The notes below the pieces were generated by a model. The model was not told the DNA's origin. It searched no databases and saw nothing but the letters and a program-made list of their open reading frames with translations. Shown in pieces: positions 18,023 to 27,090 of a DNA stretch of 54,274 nt. Numbering within the stretch: the first letter of the stretch is position 1; the number at the start of each line of letters is the position of its first letter. The stretch lies in NCBI RefSeq assembly GCF_018476525.1, contig NZ_JAHCST010000062.1:1-54274 (forward strand). The letters run 5' to 3'. The position numbers and the translations under genes are program-made. Origin of the DNA: Acrocarpospora catenulata (GTDB lineage Bacteria > Actinomycetota > Actinomycetes > Streptosporangiales > Streptosporangiaceae).

Positions 18023-18636
18023 CCGGCCTGCTGATCTGCACGGCGCTGGGCATCGAGACCCGGGCCGTCCGGCGCGGACTGGGCTCCGCGGCGGGCGTCC
18101 GGGTGCTCCGCACCGGTATGGGACCGCGCCGGGCCGGACGCGCCGCCTCGGCGCTGCCCCCGCATGACGCGCTGGCCGTCACCGGCTTCGCGGGCGCGCT
18201 CGACCCGAGCCTCCGCCCGGGGGACGTGCTGGTGGCCGATGCCGTCTGGTTCGGGGGACGGGCGTTCCCCTGCCCGTCGGCGGCCTCGCTCGCCGGGGAG
18301 CTGTCCCGCGTGGGTCTGCCCGTACGCACGGGCGTGCTGCTGACCACCGGCCACGTGGTGACCGGGCCGGCCCGCCGCAGACTCGCGGAAACCGGCGCGC
18401 ACGCGGTCGACATGGAGACCGGGCCCCTCGCCGCAGTGGCGTCCGGCCGGCCACTGGCGGCAGTGCGGGTCATCGTCGACACGCCCCAGGCACCGCTGTT
18501 CAGCCTGGCCACTCTGCACGGCGTCCGCCTGGCCCGCCGCGCGCTGACCAGGATCGCCCCCGTCCTGCTGCGCTGGGCCGCGGCCACCGGCGAAGAGAGC
18601 GTCCCTTTCACCCTTCTGAAGGAAGTGCGGTCATGA
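18019..18636 (+). CDS. Adenosylhopane nucleosidase/phosphorylase HpnG
   Basis: This 205-residue protein of the purine nucleoside phosphorylase/MTA nucleosidase fold removes adenine from adenosylhopane to give ribosylhopane. Visible motifs are LLICTALGIETRAVRRGL, GMGPRRAGRAA, VTGFAGALDPSLRPGDVLVADAV and the base/ribose-binding AVDMETGPLAAVA. The GTG start at 18019 overlaps the shc stop, and its stop overlaps hpnH. The length is slightly short for the fold but complete. Confidence 0.9.
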   Translation: MTGLLICTALGIETRAVRRGLGSAAGVRVLRTGMGPRRAGRAASALPPHDALAVTGFAGALDPSLRPGDVLVADAVWFGGRAFPCPSAASLAGELSRVGLPVRTGVLLTTGHVVTGPARRRLAETGAHAVDMETGPLAAVASGRPLAAVRVIVDTPQAPLFSLATLHGVRLARRALTRIAPVLLRWAAATGEESVPFTLLKEVRS

Positions 18637-19637
18637 CGATCCCGATCCGGCAGAGCCTCAGCATCGGTGGCTACATCCTCCGCCAGAAGCTTCAGCGGCG
18701 GTCCAAGTTCCCGCTGCTGGTCGAGTTGGAGCCGCTGTTCGCCTGCAACCTCTCCTGCGCCGGCTGCGGCAAGATCCAGCATCCCGCCGACGTCCTGAAG
18801 CAGCGCATGCCCGTGGCACAGGCCGTCGCCGCGGTCGAGGAGAGCGGCGCCCCGATGGTGTCGATCGCGGGCGGGGAGCCGCTCATCCACCCCCAGATCG
18901 CGGAGATCGTCAAGGAGCTCGTCGCCCGCCGCAAGTACGTCTACCTGTGCACCAACGCCCTGCTCATCCCCAAGAAGATCGACCAGTTCCGGCCGTCCCG
19001 GTACTTCGCCTGGACGGTGCACATCGACGGACTGCGGGAACGCCACGACAGGTCGGTGCAGAAGAAGGGCGTCTTCGACGAGGCGGTGGCCGCCATCCGC
19101 GAGTGCCGGCGGCGCGGCTTCCGGGTCACCACGAACACCACGTTCTTCAGCACCGACACCCCGCAGACGGTGATCGACGTGCTCAACTTCCTCAATGACG
19201 ACCTGGCCGTGGACCAGATGATGATCTCCCCGGCGTACGCGTACGAGAAGGCGCCGGACCAGGACCACTTCCTCGGGGTGCGGCAGATCCGCGACCTGTT
19301 CCGCCAGGCCTTCGCCAACGGCAACCGGCGCCGGTGGCGCTTCAACCACTCACCGCTCTTCCTCGACTTCCTGGAGGGGAAGGTCGACTTCCCGTGTACG
19401 GCCTGGGCGATCCCGTCCTACTCCGTGTTCGGCTGGCAGCGGCCCTGCTACCTGATGTCGGACGGCTACGCCCAGACCTACCGGGAGCTGGTCGAGGAAA
19501 CGGACTGGGACTCCTACGGCCGGGGCCGGGACGAGCGCTGCGCCAACTGCATGGCCCACTGCGGCTACGAGCCCACCGCCGTCTTCGCCACCCTCGGCTC
19601 CCTGAAGGAGTCCCTGCGCGCGGCCCGGAGCGGCTGA
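18633..19637 (+). CDS. Radical SAM adenosylhopane synthase HpnH
   Basis: This 334-residue radical SAM enzyme adds a 5'-deoxyadenosyl group to hopene. The cluster motif is CNLSCAGC (CxxxCxxC, near residue 36), followed by IAGGEPLIHPQI and YLCTNALL. A C-terminal cysteine-bearing segment reads CANCMAHCGYEPTAV. The ATG overlaps the hpnG stop. It is the last gene of the operon; no aminotransferase hpnO, dxs or ispG follows inside the window. Confidence 0.95.
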   Translation: MTIPIRQSLSIGGYILRQKLQRRSKFPLLVELEPLFACNLSCAGCGKIQHPADVLKQRMPVAQAVAAVEESGAPMVSIAGGEPLIHPQIAEIVKELVARRKYVYLCTNALLIPKKIDQFRPSRYFAWTVHIDGLRERHDRSVQKKGVFDEAVAAIRECRRRGFRVTTNTTFFSTDTPQTVIDVLNFLNDDLAVDQMMISPAYAYEKAPDQDHFLGVRQIRDLFRQAFANGNRRRWRFNHSPLFLDFLEGKVDFPCTAWAIPSYSVFGWQRPCYLMSDGYAQTYRELVEETDWDSYGRGRDERCANCMAHCGYEPTAVFATLGSLKESLRAARSG

Positions 19638-19670
19638 CCTTTCAGGCGTTCCACCGAGCTTTTCAGGTGT

Positions 19671-20408
19671 TCACCCGAAGCGCCGTACCAGCCTGCGGAA
19701 CGGCCCGGGTGCCGCCCCGCGCAGCCGCGCCGGCACCCGGAGCCAGCCCGGCACGTACGACTCGGCCCGCCCCTCGCGCACGGCCGTCACGATCGCCCGG
19801 GCCACCCGCTCGGGCGGGATCGGCCGCGGCCACCGGCGGCCGTACTCGGCCCCACGCCGCTCGAAGAACGGCGTGGCCACCACCCCGGGCAGCACAGTCG
19901 ACACCCCGATCCGCGGCGACCCGCGCAACTCCTGGTGCAGCGCCTCGGCGAACACCAGCAACCCCGCCTTGGTCGCCGAGTACACCGCCTCGTTCCCCAC
20001 CCCGACCGCCCCGGCGATCGACGCCACGAACACGATGTGCCCCGCCCCCGCCGCCACCATCCCCGGCAACAACGACCGGGTCAGCCGCATCGGCGCCGTC
20101 ATGTTGACCGCCACCAACTCCGCCAGCCGCGCCTGCGGCATCCCCACGAAGGGCCCGGCCCACCCCACCCCCGCATTGTTGATCAGCACATCCACGGGCC
20201 CGGCCCGCGTCGCCAGAATGTCGGTATCCCCCGTCACATCGGCCACGATGACCCGCCCATCGGTCTCGGCGGCCACCGCCTCCAACCGCGCCCTGTCCCG
20301 CCCCGTCAACACCAGCCGCGCCCCGGCCTCCGCCATCGCCCGCGCGGTAGCGGCGCCGATCCCAGAAGAGGCCCCTGTGATCAGAACCCGGGCACCGGCA
20401 AGCCTCAT
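19671..20408 (-). CDS. Short-chain dehydrogenase/reductase
   Basis: This 245-residue classical SDR has the cofactor motif TGASSGIGAATARAMAEAG (near residue 10), NNAGVG (near 88), a catalytic Ser in VASIAG and YSATK (near 152). It oxidises or reduces an alcohol or ketone with NAD(P)H. It is convergent with the hopanoid operon across a 33-base gap, so co-transcription is excluded. The substrate is unknown. Confidence 0.92.
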   Translation of the reverse strand: MRLAGARVLITGASSGIGAATARAMAEAGARLVLTGRDRARLEAVAAETDGRVIVADVTGDTDILATRAGPVDVLINNAGVGWAGPFVGMPQARLAELVAVNMTAPMRLTRSLLPGMVAAGAGHIVFVASIAGAVGVGNEAVYSATKAGLLVFAEALHQELRGSPRIGVSTVLPGVVATPFFERRGAEYGRRWPRPIPPERVARAIVTAVREGRAESYVPGWLRVPARLRGAAPGPFRRLVRRFG

Positions 20409-20530
20409 GACACTCCTCGACGCGAATGGCGGCCATCAGGGCTTTCGTACCCCGGACCGGCGTCCTTCCGTCGATTCATCCGCCAGAGCTGGCCTGGCAT
20501 TGCCTCAATTAATGATCTCCCTGGGTGATG

Positions 20531-21436
20531 TCAGGCGCCGGATCTGCCGCGCAGGCGGCGTAGCATGCGGGCGTCCTCGAAACCCACCTCGCGGGCCGCG
20601 GATTCGACCATCGTGCCGTGGCTGATCAGGTGCTGTGCGCGCTCCAGGCGGAGGGTCTGCTGGTAGCGCAGTGGGGTCAGGCCGGTCGCGCGGGTGAAGG
20701 CCCGGGTCAGGGTGCGTTCGCTGACTCGCACGTGGGCCGCCAGGTAGGCCAGGGGTAGGGCCTCGGTGAAGCGGCTGTCGATCAGGTCCTGTACGCGGTG
20801 GACCGTGTCGTCCACGTGGGAACGGTGCCGGAGCATCGCGCTGGCCTGGGGTTCGTGGCCGTTCCGCCGGGCGTAGACGACCATCTCGCGGGCGACCCTG
20901 GCGGCGGCCGCGGGGCCGTGCCGTACCGCGAAAAGGTGCAGGGCCAGGTCGATGCCGCTGGCGATGCCCGCGGAGGTCACCACGCGGTCGTCGACGGTGA
21001 ACAGCACGTCGCGGATCACGGTCGCGCGCGGGTAGCGGGCGGCCAGCTCGTCCTGGAGGTCGTGGTGGGTGGTGCACCGGCGGCCGTCCAGCAATCCGGC
21101 CTGGCCGAGGGCGTCGGCTCCGGCGCAGACGCTGGCCACGGTGCCGCCGGCGGCGTGGTGGGCGCGCAGGCGCTCCAGATCTTCCGGGCGCAGGGGCTTG
21201 CGCAGGGGAGCGGCCCGCCAGCCCGGCACCACGACCAGGTCGTCCGCCGTGAGGCCGGGCCAGCTGGTCTCCGCCGTCAGCGGCAACCCCTGCGCGCTGG
21301 TCACCTGCTCCCGCGCGGCCACGTACCGCAGCTCGTACGGGTGCCCGAGCGAGGCACCCGTGCCGAAGACCTGGGCCGGCCCGGCCAGATCCAGCAGGTG
21401 CACCTCCGGCACCAGGACGAAGACGACGCGGGTCAT
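20531..21436 (-). CDS. GlxA-family AraC-type regulator with DJ-1/PfpI domain
   Basis: This 301-residue regulator has an N-terminal class I amidotransferase-like domain (VVFVLVPEVHLLDLAGPAQVFG; elbow VCAGADALGQAGLLDGRRCTTHH) and a C-terminal AraC helix-turn-helix (about 210-295; RFTEALPLAYLAAHVRVSERTLTRAFTRATGLTPLRYQQTLRLERAQHLI). The end (VGFEDARMLRRLRGRSGA) is shorter than usual for the family; a frameshift near the stop could explain this. The ATG overlaps the stop of the isochorismatase-like gene (ATGA), so the two form an operon. Confidence 0.88.
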   Translation of the reverse strand: MTRVVFVLVPEVHLLDLAGPAQVFGTGASLGHPYELRYVAAREQVTSAQGLPLTAETSWPGLTADDLVVVPGWRAAPLRKPLRPEDLERLRAHHAAGGTVASVCAGADALGQAGLLDGRRCTTHHDLQDELAARYPRATVIRDVLFTVDDRVVTSAGIASGIDLALHLFAVRHGPAAAARVAREMVVYARRNGHEPQASAMLRHRSHVDDTVHRVQDLIDSRFTEALPLAYLAAHVRVSERTLTRAFTRATGLTPLRYQQTLRLERAQHLISHGTMVESAAREVGFEDARMLRRLRGRSGA

Positions 21437-21960
21437 GCCAGCTCGGCCACCGTGACAATCCGTGCGAACCTGTCGCGGAGCACCGCTTCGGTGCGTGCCG
21501 TGATCTCCTCGACGCTGAAGCCGCCCACCGGGTTGGTGGTGGTCGCGTCGATGACGAACAGCACCTGGTAGCCGAGATCGCTGGCGAGCCGGGTCGTGGT
21601 CTCCACGCACTGTTCGGTCCGGATCCCGCACACCGCCAGCTCGCGTACCCCTGCCTCGGTGAGCAGTTGCTGGAGGTTGGTGGTGGTGAAGGCGTTGTGC
21701 GAGGTCTTCTGGAGGGTCGGTTCGCCGGGCAGCGGCCGGGCCAGCTCGTCCATCAGGCGCACGTGGCCGTTGGCCGGGTCGAAGGCGCCACCGCTGCCGG
21801 GTTCGGCGTGCAAGACCCACACCACCAGGTCGCTGTCCTCCCTGGCGCGGCGCACCAGCCGGTTCACCGGGTCGGCGATCTTCGGATTGCCGATTTGCTC
21901 CCAGCCGGGCTGCGCCCGGAAGGACTCCTGGACATCGATCACGATCAGAGCTCGGTTCAT
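21433..21960 (-). CDS. Isochorismatase-like cysteine hydrolase
   Basis: This 175-residue hydrolase has Asp in ALIVIDVQESFRA (near residue 9), Lys in LQKTSHNAF and the nucleophile Cys in ELAVCGIRTEQCVETTTRLASDLGYQV. Such enzymes hydrolyse amides or enol ethers such as nicotinamide. It is coupled to the downstream GlxA regulator by a 4-base overlap, a frequent pairing in which the regulator controls the hydrolase. It is divergent from the multicopper oxidase; the 171 bases between them must hold both promoters. Confidence 0.88.
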   Translation of the reverse strand: MNRALIVIDVQESFRAQPGWEQIGNPKIADPVNRLVRRAREDSDLVVWVLHAEPGSGGAFDPANGHVRLMDELARPLPGEPTLQKTSHNAFTTTNLQQLLTEAGVRELAVCGIRTEQCVETTTRLASDLGYQVLFVIDATTTNPVGGFSVEEITARTEAVLRDRFARIVTVAELA

Positions 21961-22131
21961 GTTTCTCAGTGTGACCTGCGAAGGCACGTGCTGGTCAGGC
22001 CTGATCCAGCCGCGTGCCGGACCGATCTGGTCATCGAACCCGGGCCACCGATCGGCCTGAATTGCGTGATTATTCGGTATTTCGTGTCTGTTTGGGGCTA
22101 TTGGGGGCGATGTTCCAGGGAGGAGGCGAGA

Positions 22132-24015
22132 ATGATCACACGTCGCCAGTTCTTCATGGCCGGGAGCGTCCTGCTCGTCCGCCCCGGATCCAGCACGGGC
22201 GGCAGGCTGGACCCGGTGACGGTGGCCAAGTACGTCACGCCGCTGCCGGTGCCGCCGGTGATGCCGCCCGTCTCCCGAGCCGACGGCCTGGACCACTACG
22301 CGATCGGCGTACGCCGGTTCCGGCAGCAGATCCTGCCGCCCGGCAGTCCGCCGACCACCGTGTGGGGGTACGGCTCGGAGCGGCACCCCGGCGGTTTCCA
22401 CAGCCCGGCGTACACCATCGAGGCCCGTGTCGGCCGTCCGGTACGGGTCACCTGGGTGAACGCGCTGATGGACGGACACGGCGACTTCCTGCCCCACCTG
22501 CTGCCGGTGGACCCCACGCTGCACTGGGCCAACCCGCCAGGAGGGGTGTCCGGCCGGGACACACGCCCGAAGTTCGCCGCCACACCCCCGCGCTACCAGG
22601 GCCCGGTGCCGATCGTCACCCACCTCCACGGCGGTCGCAACGCCGACTACGTCGACGGCTACCCCGAGGCGTGGTACCTCCCGGCCGCCCGGAACATCCC
22701 CCAGGGATACGCCACCGAGGGCTCCAAGTACACCGACTTCGCGGCGCGTTTCGCCGCGAAGGAGGGCTTCTTCTGGGAGCCGGGTTCCGCGGTGTTCCAG
22801 TACGCCAACAGCCAGCCGCCCACCACGATGTGGTACCACGACCACACACTGGGGATCACCAGGCTCAACGTCTACGCGGGCCTGTCCGGTTTCTACCTGC
22901 TGCGCGGCGGACCGGACGACCTTCCCGCGGGCGTGCTGCCAGGACCGGCCCCCGCACTCGGCGACCCTCCGGGCGTGACCTACCACGAGATCCCCATGGT
23001 CATCCAGGATCGGTCCTTCAACCCGGACGGCTCGCTGTTCTACCCGGAGAGCCGTCGCTTCTTCGACCAGTTCGCGGGGCCGTACATTCCGGGCAGTGAC
23101 GTGCCCCCCATCTGGAACCCGGAGTTCTACGGCGAGACCATCGTGGTCAACGGCCGGACCTGGCCCGTGCTGACGGTCCAGCCGCGCCGGTTCCGCTTCC
23201 GCCTCCTCAACGGGTGTAACTCCCGGTTCCTGCTCCTCAAGATCGTGGGTAACCCGCTCGCGCAACGCCCGGCCACGCCCGCGGTGCCTTTCTGGCAGAT
23301 CGGGGCGGACGGGGGCTTTCTGCCGAGGCCGGTACAGCTCCCGAGCCTGCTGCTGGCGCCCGCCGAGCGGGCGGACGTGATCGTCGACTTCACCGGCATC
23401 CCCGCCGGCACGGAACTGTTCCTGATCAACGAGGCGCCGGACGGCCCGTTCCAGGGAGCCGCGAAGGCGGCCCCGGCCAACCCGGAGACGACCGGGCAGG
23501 TCATGAAGTTCACGCTGCGGCCCCGCACGGGACGCGACACCACGGTTCCGCCCGGCCAGCTCACCCTGCCCCCGTTCGTCCCGCTGGGTGAGGCGTCGGC
23601 GACGCGCGAGGTCGCCCTGCTGGAGCACCTGATGCCTCCCGGGGGCGGCTCGACGGCGGCCCTGCTCGGCACCCTCCCGGGCCCGGTGGCCAGGATGTGG
23701 TCGGATCCCATCACCGAGAACCCCGCGGTGGGGGCTGTCGAGACCTGGCGGATCCACAACTTCACCGTGGACGCGCACCCCATCCACGTTCACGAGGTCC
23801 AGTTCCAGGTCGTCGGGCGGCAGCCGCTCCAGGGCGCCGCCAGGGCCCCGGAACGTGGGGAGTCCGGGTACAAGGACACGGTGATCACGTACCCGGGCGA
23901 GATCACCACGATCAAGGCGAGATTCGGCCAGCCGGGTCTCTACGTGTGGCACTGCCACATCCTCGAACACGAGGACAACGAGATGATGCGCCCCTACCGG
24001 GTCGGACCGGCCTGA
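22132..24015 (+). CDS. Secreted multicopper oxidase (CotA/phenoxazinone synthase-like)
   Basis: This 627-residue three-domain oxidase carries all copper motifs: THLHGG (type 2/3), WYHDHTLG, HPIHVHEVQF and HCHILEHEDNEMMRP, with a methionine as probable axial type 1 ligand. The N-terminus MITRRQFFMAGSVLLV looks like a Tat signal, fitting export of a folded copper protein. The start at 22132 has GGGAGGAGG about 7 bases upstream. Likely substrates are phenols, bilirubin-like pigments or metals; the sequence does not decide. It is a single-gene unit. Confidence 0.92.
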   Translation: MITRRQFFMAGSVLLVRPGSSTGGRLDPVTVAKYVTPLPVPPVMPPVSRADGLDHYAIGVRRFRQQILPPGSPPTTVWGYGSERHPGGFHSPAYTIEARVGRPVRVTWVNALMDGHGDFLPHLLPVDPTLHWANPPGGVSGRDTRPKFAATPPRYQGPVPIVTHLHGGRNADYVDGYPEAWYLPAARNIPQGYATEGSKYTDFAARFAAKEGFFWEPGSAVFQYANSQPPTTMWYHDHTLGITRLNVYAGLSGFYLLRGGPDDLPAGVLPGPAPALGDPPGVTYHEIPMVIQDRSFNPDGSLFYPESRRFFDQFAGPYIPGSDVPPIWNPEFYGETIVVNGRTWPVLTVQPRRFRFRLLNGCNSRFLLLKIVGNPLAQRPATPAVPFWQIGADGGFLPRPVQLPSLLLAPAERADVIVDFTGIPAGTELFLINEAPDGPFQGAAKAAPANPETTGQVMKFTLRPRTGRDTTVPPGQLTLPPFVPLGEASATREVALLEHLMPPGGGSTAALLGTLPGPVARMWSDPITENPAVGAVETWRIHNFTVDAHPIHVHEVQFQVVGRQPLQGAARAPERGESGYKDTVITYPGEITTIKARFGQPGLYVWHCHILEHEDNEMMRPYRVGPA

Positions 24016-24097
24016 CCGCCGCGTCAGAAATTTCGGAAACACCCGCCCCAGTCCGGACATGTGTATCAATGACATGTCACTTCCGGAAGGGTGCGCT

Positions 24098-24640
24098 GTG
24101 GGTCCCACGCAGACGTTCGAGGAGCTCTACCTCGCGCACTATCCGGACTTACTGGCATACGTACGTCGCCGTACCGACTCCCCGGACGACGCGGCCGACG
24201 CGCTCGCGGAGACCTTCACCACCGCCTGGCGGCGCATCCACGAACTCCCGCCCGGCCCCGAGGCCCGCCTCTGGCTGTACGGCGTGGCCCGCCGCGTCCT
24301 GGCCAACCAGCGCCGCGGCGAAATACGGCGGTCGGTGCTGGCGGCCCGCCTCCGCGAGGAGCTGACGGTCTGGGACGAAGGTCCGCCCGACCACGACCAC
24401 GACGCCGTACGGGCCGCCTTCCACCGGCTCAGCCCGGACGACCGGGAACTGCTCGCCCTGGTCAGCTGGGAGGGCCTGACCGCACCGGAGATCGCCGCCG
24501 TCATGGGCTGCTCCCGGGGCGCGGTCCGCATCCGGCTGCACCGGGCCAGGAAACGCCTGGCCAGAGAGCTCGACTCGGCGGGTCTCGATCTTTCCAGGTA
24601 CGGCTCCCGCGCCGTCAAACTCGCGGAGGGCCAGTCATGA
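24098..24640 (+). CDS. ECF-type RNA polymerase sigma factor
   Basis: This 180-residue sigma factor has region 2 (FEELYLAHYPDLLAYVRRRTDSPDDAADALAETFTTAWRRI) and region 4 (HRLSPDDRELLALVSWEGLTAPEIAAVMGCSRGAVRIRLHRARKRLARELD). The GTG at 24098 has GGAAGGG about 6 bases upstream; an ATG at 24059 is possible but has no such site. Two GACATGT copies (24056 and 24071 regions) lie just before the start. The stop overlaps the next gene (ATGA), which probably encodes its membrane partner. Confidence 0.9.
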   Translation: MGPTQTFEELYLAHYPDLLAYVRRRTDSPDDAADALAETFTTAWRRIHELPPGPEARLWLYGVARRVLANQRRGEIRRSVLAARLREELTVWDEGPPDHDHDAVRAAFHRLSPDDRELLALVSWEGLTAPEIAAVMGCSRGAVRIRLHRARKRLARELDSAGLDLSRYGSRAVKLAEGQS

Positions 24641-25518
24641 ACCCCAGAATCGACCGCCTCGTCACCGGCCTGGCCCGCGACCCGGGCCCCGGCCTGACCC
24701 CGGGCGCGCGCGAACTCCTCAACGAGATCACCAGAATCCCGGCGCCCCGGCCCGTCGCCAAGGTACGCCGTCGCTGGCGGGGTGCCTGGGCCATGGTGCC
24801 CGCCATGTTCACCGTGATCCTGGCCTGGGCGCTCACCGCTCCCGCGCAGGCCGCCCTGGACATCCGGCGGGACGGCGCGTTCTTCACGGTGGTAGTCAAC
24901 GACCCGCACGCCTCCCCGAGCGTCTACCGCGAGGAGCTCCGGGCCGCGGGGCTGGCCATCCGGATCGTGACGGCGCCCGCGTCCCCCGGACGGGTCGGCA
25001 GCGTCACCATGCTGCGCGAATCCATTCTGCGCACGATCGTGACCGGCGGCAGCACGCCGGCTCCCGGCTTCGGCGACGTGGCGGGGTCGGAGCTGCCCTG
25101 GGATTCCGGGTCGGCCGGCGCGATCCAGCCGCTGGGATCGTGCGAACCGGGGGAGGCCTGCTTGCTCGGCATCCGCGTCTCCGCCGAAAACCGGGCCGCG
25201 ACCGTCATCCAGCTCGGCCGTCCCGCCGAACCCGGCGAGACGTACGTGGTCACCTCCCGCCTGGACGAAACCGGCGAACTCCTGCACTGCGTACCGTTCG
25301 TCAACCGCAGGGTCTCCGAGGTCAGATCCCTGATCGCCGAACGTGGCGTGCGCACCATCAAGTGGGTGGACCACCGGACCCGCAAGGAACTGCCCTCCCC
25401 GCCGGGCTTCTGGTACGTGCGCGAAGGCTGGCCGTACTCCGACGACACCGTGGTCCTCTACGTCGGGCCGTCCCCATCGTCGGCCACCGACGCCTGCGCG
25501 GGCCCCGCCAACATCTGA
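24637..25518 (+). CDS. Membrane-anchored protein coupled to ECF sigma factor
   Basis: The 293-residue protein has a cytosolic N-terminus (about 1-50, basic near VAKVRRRWRG), one hydrophobic segment (about 52-73; MVPAMFTVILAWALTAPAQAAL) and an outer domain of about 220 residues with two cysteines in GSCEPGEACLLG. No zinc-binding HxxxCxxC anti-sigma motif is present. The position and 4-base overlap suggest a sigma regulator or a product it controls. The outer domain is unrecognised. Confidence 0.75.
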   Translation: MNPRIDRLVTGLARDPGPGLTPGARELLNEITRIPAPRPVAKVRRRWRGAWAMVPAMFTVILAWALTAPAQAALDIRRDGAFFTVVVNDPHASPSVYREELRAAGLAIRIVTAPASPGRVGSVTMLRESILRTIVTGGSTPAPGFGDVAGSELPWDSGSAGAIQPLGSCEPGEACLLGIRVSAENRAATVIQLGRPAEPGETYVVTSRLDETGELLHCVPFVNRRVSEVRSLIAERGVRTIKWVDHRTRKELPSPPGFWYVREGWPYSDDTVVLYVGPSPSSATDACAGPANI

Positions 25519-25542
25519 TCACTCTCAAGGACTGATCCCCGC

Positions 25543-26874
25543 ATGCTCACTGAGGTTCGCTTCGCGCTGCCCAAAAACATCCGGCCATCCCATCATCGGC
25601 TGTTTCTGACCGTCCTGCTGGCCGCCGCCGCGCTCCGCGTGGTCACGATGCTCGGCTACCCGCCCGCCCAGCTCTACTGGTACGACTCGTTCACCTACCT
25701 GGACACCGCCCACGACCTGCGCCCGTCGGCCACCTTCCACCCCGTCGGCTACCCGCTGTTCCTCTGGCTGCTGGCCCCCTTCCGCAGCGTCGCCGTGGTC
25801 GCCGCCGTCCAGCACCTGCTCGGCCTGGCCACCGCCGTGATCATCTACGCCGCGCTGCGCCGCCACCGCCTGCCCGCCTGGCTCGCCACCTTGGCCACCG
25901 TCCCCCTCCTGTTCGACGCCTCCTTCCTCCGCCTCGAACACGCCATCCTCTCCGACACCCTGTTCATCTTCCTGATCGTCGCCGCCCTCGCCCTCACCGA
26001 CCGCGCCCCGGTCGCCGCCGGCCTGCTGCTCGCCCTCGCCGGGCTGACCCGCACCGTCGCCGTCCCCCTGATCGTGTTGGTCCTGCTGATCCTCCTGGTC
26101 CGCCGGCGCTGGCGCCCCGCCCTCGCCTTCACCCTCGCCGCCACCGTCCCCCTCCTCCTGTACGCCGCCTGGTACCACTCCCACCACGGCCGATTCGCGC
26201 TGAGCGGCGCCGACGGCGTGGCCCTGTGGGCCCGGACGATGACCTTCGCCGACTGCCGCGTGATCAAGCCCCCGCCCGACGAGGCGCGGCTCTGCCCCAC
26301 CGAGGCCGTCCAGGACGCCGCCTCCGAGTACGTCTGGGATCCGGACGCCGCCATCAACCGCCTTCCCGGCGGCCGTTTCGCGTACAACTCCCTCGCCCGC
26401 GGCTTCGCCCTGCGCGCCATCATCGCCCAGCCCTTCGACTACCTCCGCGAGGTACTCAAGGACGCCGCCCTCACCTTCACCTGGACCCCCGTCCCGCACC
26501 CCGCCCGCGTCACCCCCGCCTTCGGCTTCGCCCACGGCATTCAGACCCTTCCGGACCAGCCCCTCATCAACAAAGCAAGCACGAGATATTCAGACATAAG
26601 AGGCATTCAGAGCGTCGATCCCTATGCGAGCTTTCTCATCGCCTACCAGTACCTCGCCTACCTGCGGGGCCCTCTGAAGGCGGCCATCCTGCTGCTGGGG
26701 GCGTACGCCGCGATCAGGAGCCCGAGAACGGCCGCCCTGCCCTTCGGCACCGCGTTGTACCTGCTCCTCGGCCCCATCGCCGTCCTCGACTTCGACCACC
26801 GCTACGTCCTGCCGATGATCCCGATCGCCTGCTGGGCCGCCGCCCTGGCATTCGCCAGAGACGAGCCATCGTGA
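25543..26874 (+). CDS. Polytopic membrane glycosyltransferase (GT39/ArnT-like fold)
   Basis: The 443-residue protein has about ten membrane spans. The first outer loop contains YWYDSFTYLDTAHDLRPSATFHPVGYPLFLWLL, in which the paired acidic residues and the HPxGYP motif are typical of GT-C enzymes using polyprenyl-phosphate sugars. A cysteine-bearing outer loop (CRVIKPPPDEARLC) follows the eighth span. It starts 24 bases after the previous gene and may share its transcript. Donor and acceptor are unknown. Confidence 0.75.
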   Translation: MLTEVRFALPKNIRPSHHRLFLTVLLAAAALRVVTMLGYPPAQLYWYDSFTYLDTAHDLRPSATFHPVGYPLFLWLLAPFRSVAVVAAVQHLLGLATAVIIYAALRRHRLPAWLATLATVPLLFDASFLRLEHAILSDTLFIFLIVAALALTDRAPVAAGLLLALAGLTRTVAVPLIVLVLLILLVRRRWRPALAFTLAATVPLLLYAAWYHSHHGRFALSGADGVALWARTMTFADCRVIKPPPDEARLCPTEAVQDAASEYVWDPDAAINRLPGGRFAYNSLARGFALRAIIAQPFDYLREVLKDAALTFTWTPVPHPARVTPAFGFAHGIQTLPDQPLINKASTRYSDIRGIQSVDPYASFLIAYQYLAYLRGPLKAAILLLGAYAAIRSPRTAALPFGTALYLLLGPIAVLDFDHRYVLPMIPIACWAAALAFARDEPS

Positions 26875-27055
26875 AACCTAGCAAAACCGAGTAAGTTCGC
26901 GTTAGCGTGGAAGCTACGTCACCCGGTCATAACGAGCGTGAAACGCCAAATATCCTGACCTGCATCGGAACGCGCGTAGACGTAGTCACACCAATGACAG
27001 TGAGTGATACGACCCGGTCGCCATGTTATGGGCCGACTCTCCGTAGTCGCGCTCA

Positions 27056-27063
27056 ACTGAACC
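27056..27063 (-). promoter_or_regulatory. GGTTCAGT box before LacI pseudogene
   Basis: The reverse strand reads TCGGTTCAGTTG here, 28 bases before the pseudogene start. The same GGTTCAGT core stands upstream of the two following gene remnants, suggesting a common operator. Confidence 0.4.
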
Positions 27064-27090
27064 GAGAAAGTCAGCATCGAGAGGTGCCGA

